A stretch of 15,615 nucleotides of DNA, from NCBI GenBank assembly GCA_902795985.1, contig CADBNG010000332.1, positions 1-15,615 on the forward strand, read 5' to 3'. Below, one piece after another: positions 14,182 to 15,615 of the stretch. Made by a program: the position numbers and the translations under genes. Under the pieces are notes generated by a model. It was not told the origin of the DNA. It saw only the letters and a list, made by a program, of their open reading frames with translations, and did not search any database. Positions within the stretch are counted from its first letter, which is position 1. Each line of letters begins with the position of its first letter. The stretch comes from an uncultured Lachnospiraceae bacterium (lineage in GTDB: Bacteria > Bacillota_A > Clostridia > Lachnospirales > Lachnospiraceae).

Positions 14182-15257
14182 ATCAATATTTATACACACC
14201 GGACAGCATGACCGGTTCCGCGGCTGCCTCCGCTGACGATACGCTTCTGGAAGTGAACCATCTGGTTAAATGGTTTCCGATCAAATCCAGCTTTTTCAAA
14301 CGGACCATCGGAAACGTCAAAGCGGTGGACGGCGTCAGCTTCCGTATTAAGAGGAAGCAGACCATGGGTCTGGTGGGAGAGTCGGGCTGCGGCAAATCCA
14401 CCTGCGGGCGGACCATCCTGCGCCTGCAGGAAAAAACGGCGGGGGACGTGATCTTCGACGGTCAGGACGTTTTCGCCCTGAATAACGAAGAACTGAGGAA
14501 AATGCGTCCGCGGATGCAGCTGGTTTTCCAGGATCCCTATTCCTCCCTGTCCCCGAGGCTTCCGGTGGGCGAGATCATCGGAGAAGCCGTCCGGGAGCAT
14601 AAAATCGTTCCGAAAGAGGATTTTGACGATTACATCACCCGCGTCATGGATGTCTGCGGGCTGCCGCCCTATTATAAAGACCGGTATCCCCATGAGTTCT
14701 CCGGCGGGCAGCGGCAGAGAATCTGTATTGCCCGGGCCCTGGCCCTGGCGCCGGAATTCATCGTCTGCGACGAGCCGGTATCGGCCCTGGAAGTTTCCAT
14801 TCAGGCGCAGATCATCAACCTGCTGGAACAGCTGCAGGATGATTTCGGCCTGACCTATCTGTTTATTTCCCATGACCTTTCGGTTGTGGAGCATATTTCG
14901 GATACGGTGGGCGTCATGTACCTCGGAACCATGGTGGAATACGCGCCTACGGGCAAGATTTTCGCCAATCCGCTGAATCCGTACACCAAAGCCCTGTTTT
15001 CGGCCATTCCCGTTCCGGATCCGGACGTGAAGCTGAACCGTATTATCCTGAAGGGCAGCATTCCTTCCCCGGCCAATCCGCCGAAGGGCTGCAAGTTCCA
15101 TACCCGCTGCGAGCAGTGCATGGAAATCTGCAAATACGCGGTTCCGGAATGGAGGGAAGTGGAAGAAGAGCATTTCTGCGCCTGTCATCTGTATAATGAC
15201 GCCGATGCCAACGCGCGCGCGGAAGAGACGATGAAAAAGGAAAAAACGCAGGAGTAA
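14178..15257 (+). CDS. oppF: Peptide ABC importer ATPase OppF
   Basis: A protein of 359 residues, partner of OppD in a heterodimeric ATPase. Motifs: Walker A GESGCGKS (67-74), Q-loop FQDPYSSLSPR (117-127), signature FSGGQ (174-178), Walker B FIVCDE (194-199), H-loop His232, and the C-terminal oligopeptide-transporter domain from NPLNPYTKAL onward. After Walker B the D-loop reads SALEVS, with Glu205 replacing the near-invariant Asp of SALD. The C-terminus has Cys305, 311, 314, 318, 334 and 336, similar to the cluster in OppD. The start overlaps the oppD stop by 4 bases (ATGA), with GGAGG (14166-14170) 7 bases upstream, so translation is coupled. A charged tail (about 341-359) extends past the usual end. 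Confidence 0.95.
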   Translation: MNQYLYTPDSMTGSAAASADDTLLEVNHLVKWFPIKSSFFKRTIGNVKAVDGVSFRIKRKQTMGLVGESGCGKSTCGRTILRLQEKTAGDVIFDGQDVFALNNEELRKMRPRMQLVFQDPYSSLSPRLPVGEIIGEAVREHKIVPKEDFDDYITRVMDVCGLPPYYKDRYPHEFSGGQRQRICIARALALAPEFIVCDEPVSALEVSIQAQIINLLEQLQDDFGLTYLFISHDLSVVEHISDTVGVMYLGTMVEYAPTGKIFANPLNPYTKALFSAIPVPDPDVKLNRIILKGSIPSPANPPKGCKFHTRCEQCMEICKYAVPEWREVEEEHFCACHLYNDADANARAEETMKKEKTQE

Positions 15258-15259
15258 TC

Positions 15260-15532
15260 ATGTTCGGACTTCGAAACAGACAGCAGAAGAACGACCCGGA
15301 AGACGACGGAAGGACCATCGCGGACATGAACGTGGACGGCATGCCCTGGTATGTGCGCGGGGACCGGGAGCGGGCGGATTCTCAGAGCGGGACGGAGAAA
15401 GAACCGCTGAATGAAGAGCAGATCCGCATGTACAGAAGGGCGGCAATAAAAGCCGCTCTTCTTATAGTACTGGTTTTCGGGACGGTGTTCTTTCTTTTTA
15501 TCGCGTTCTGCGATTTTATCTGGTTTCGGTAA
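15260..15532 (+). CDS. Small single-helix membrane protein linked to the opp operon
   Basis: A protein of 90 residues of unknown function. A hydrophilic N-terminal part (1-60) contains DGRTIADMNVDGMPWYVRG, which looks like a conserved core, followed by an acidic/basic linker and one membrane helix (about 62-86, AALLIVLVFGTVFFLFIAF) ending in CDFIWFR near the C-terminus. Arg/Lys before the helix suggests the N-terminal part is cytoplasmic. The start ATG 15260 is 2 bases after the oppF stop; its ribosome binding site GGAG (15251-15254) lies within the end of oppF, so the gene is almost certainly translated from the same message. It may modify or stabilise the importer, but nothing in the sequence proves this. 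Confidence 0.82.
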   Translation: MFGLRNRQQKNDPEDDGRTIADMNVDGMPWYVRGDRERADSQSGTEKEPLNEEQIRMYRRAAIKAALLIVLVFGTVFFLFIAFCDFIWFR

Positions 15533-15615
15533 GGAGCGTTTCAGCGCTTCCCGTCAGGACATTAAAAGAAATTTTCAAATGAATCGGCCAATCAGCCGGA
15601 ACCGTTATGAGAAAA

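Noticed and set aside
15607..15615. Start of another gene at the right edge (ATG AGA AAA)
   Set aside because: Only three codons are visible and the upstream sequence has no convincing ribosome binding site, so it cannot be supported.

Overview
The window looks like chromosomal DNA of a moderately GC-rich member of the Bacillota, most likely an uncultured gut or rumen Clostridia. The grounds are AGGAGG-type ribosome binding sites, sigma-A type promoters, a secreted protein with clostridial-style Ig-like repeats and an NlpC/P60-like domain, a DUF1638 protein, an M3 oligoendopeptidase and a five-gene Opp/Dpp peptide importer. Genus cannot be told from the sequence. No phage, insertion sequence, CRISPR array, tRNA or rRNA gene was found.

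Left part (1-3890): the 3' end of murA with a strong terminator; a large secreted cell-wall protein (signal peptide, Glu/Pro-rich linker, four Ig-like repeats, NlpC/P60-like domain); a bidirectional terminator; then mutY on the minus strand. The mutY upstream region carries a 52-bp tandem repeat with GGGGAC/GTCCCC palindromes and divergent promoters.

Middle part (3890-7125): a DUF1638 protein, a cytoplasmic M3-family oligoendopeptidase, and, behind a textbook TTGACA-17-TACAAT promoter and an unusual repeated leader, a four-helix membrane protein of unknown function.

Right part (7165-15532): a complete oligopeptide ABC importer in the order lipoprotein binding protein, OppB, OppC, OppD, OppF, followed at once by a small single-helix membrane protein. 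The binding protein is cut off from the permease genes by an intrinsic terminator and a cluster of REP-like palindromes, a layout expected to give much more binding protein than membrane complex. From oppB onward the genes are tightly coupled (13-nt gaps, ATGA overlap, 2-nt gap). Imported peptides could be hydrolysed by the upstream M3 peptidase.

Most unusual: OppC is 698 residues instead of about 300 because some 370 extracytoplasmic residues, built of degenerate helix plus beta-hairpin units, are inserted between its first and second membrane helices. The partner binding protein is also oversized, with an insertion of about 140 residues. This suggests a peptide importer with an enlarged docking surface. 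The same GGGAC-N-GTCCC palindrome family occurs both upstream of mutY and inside the opp operon.
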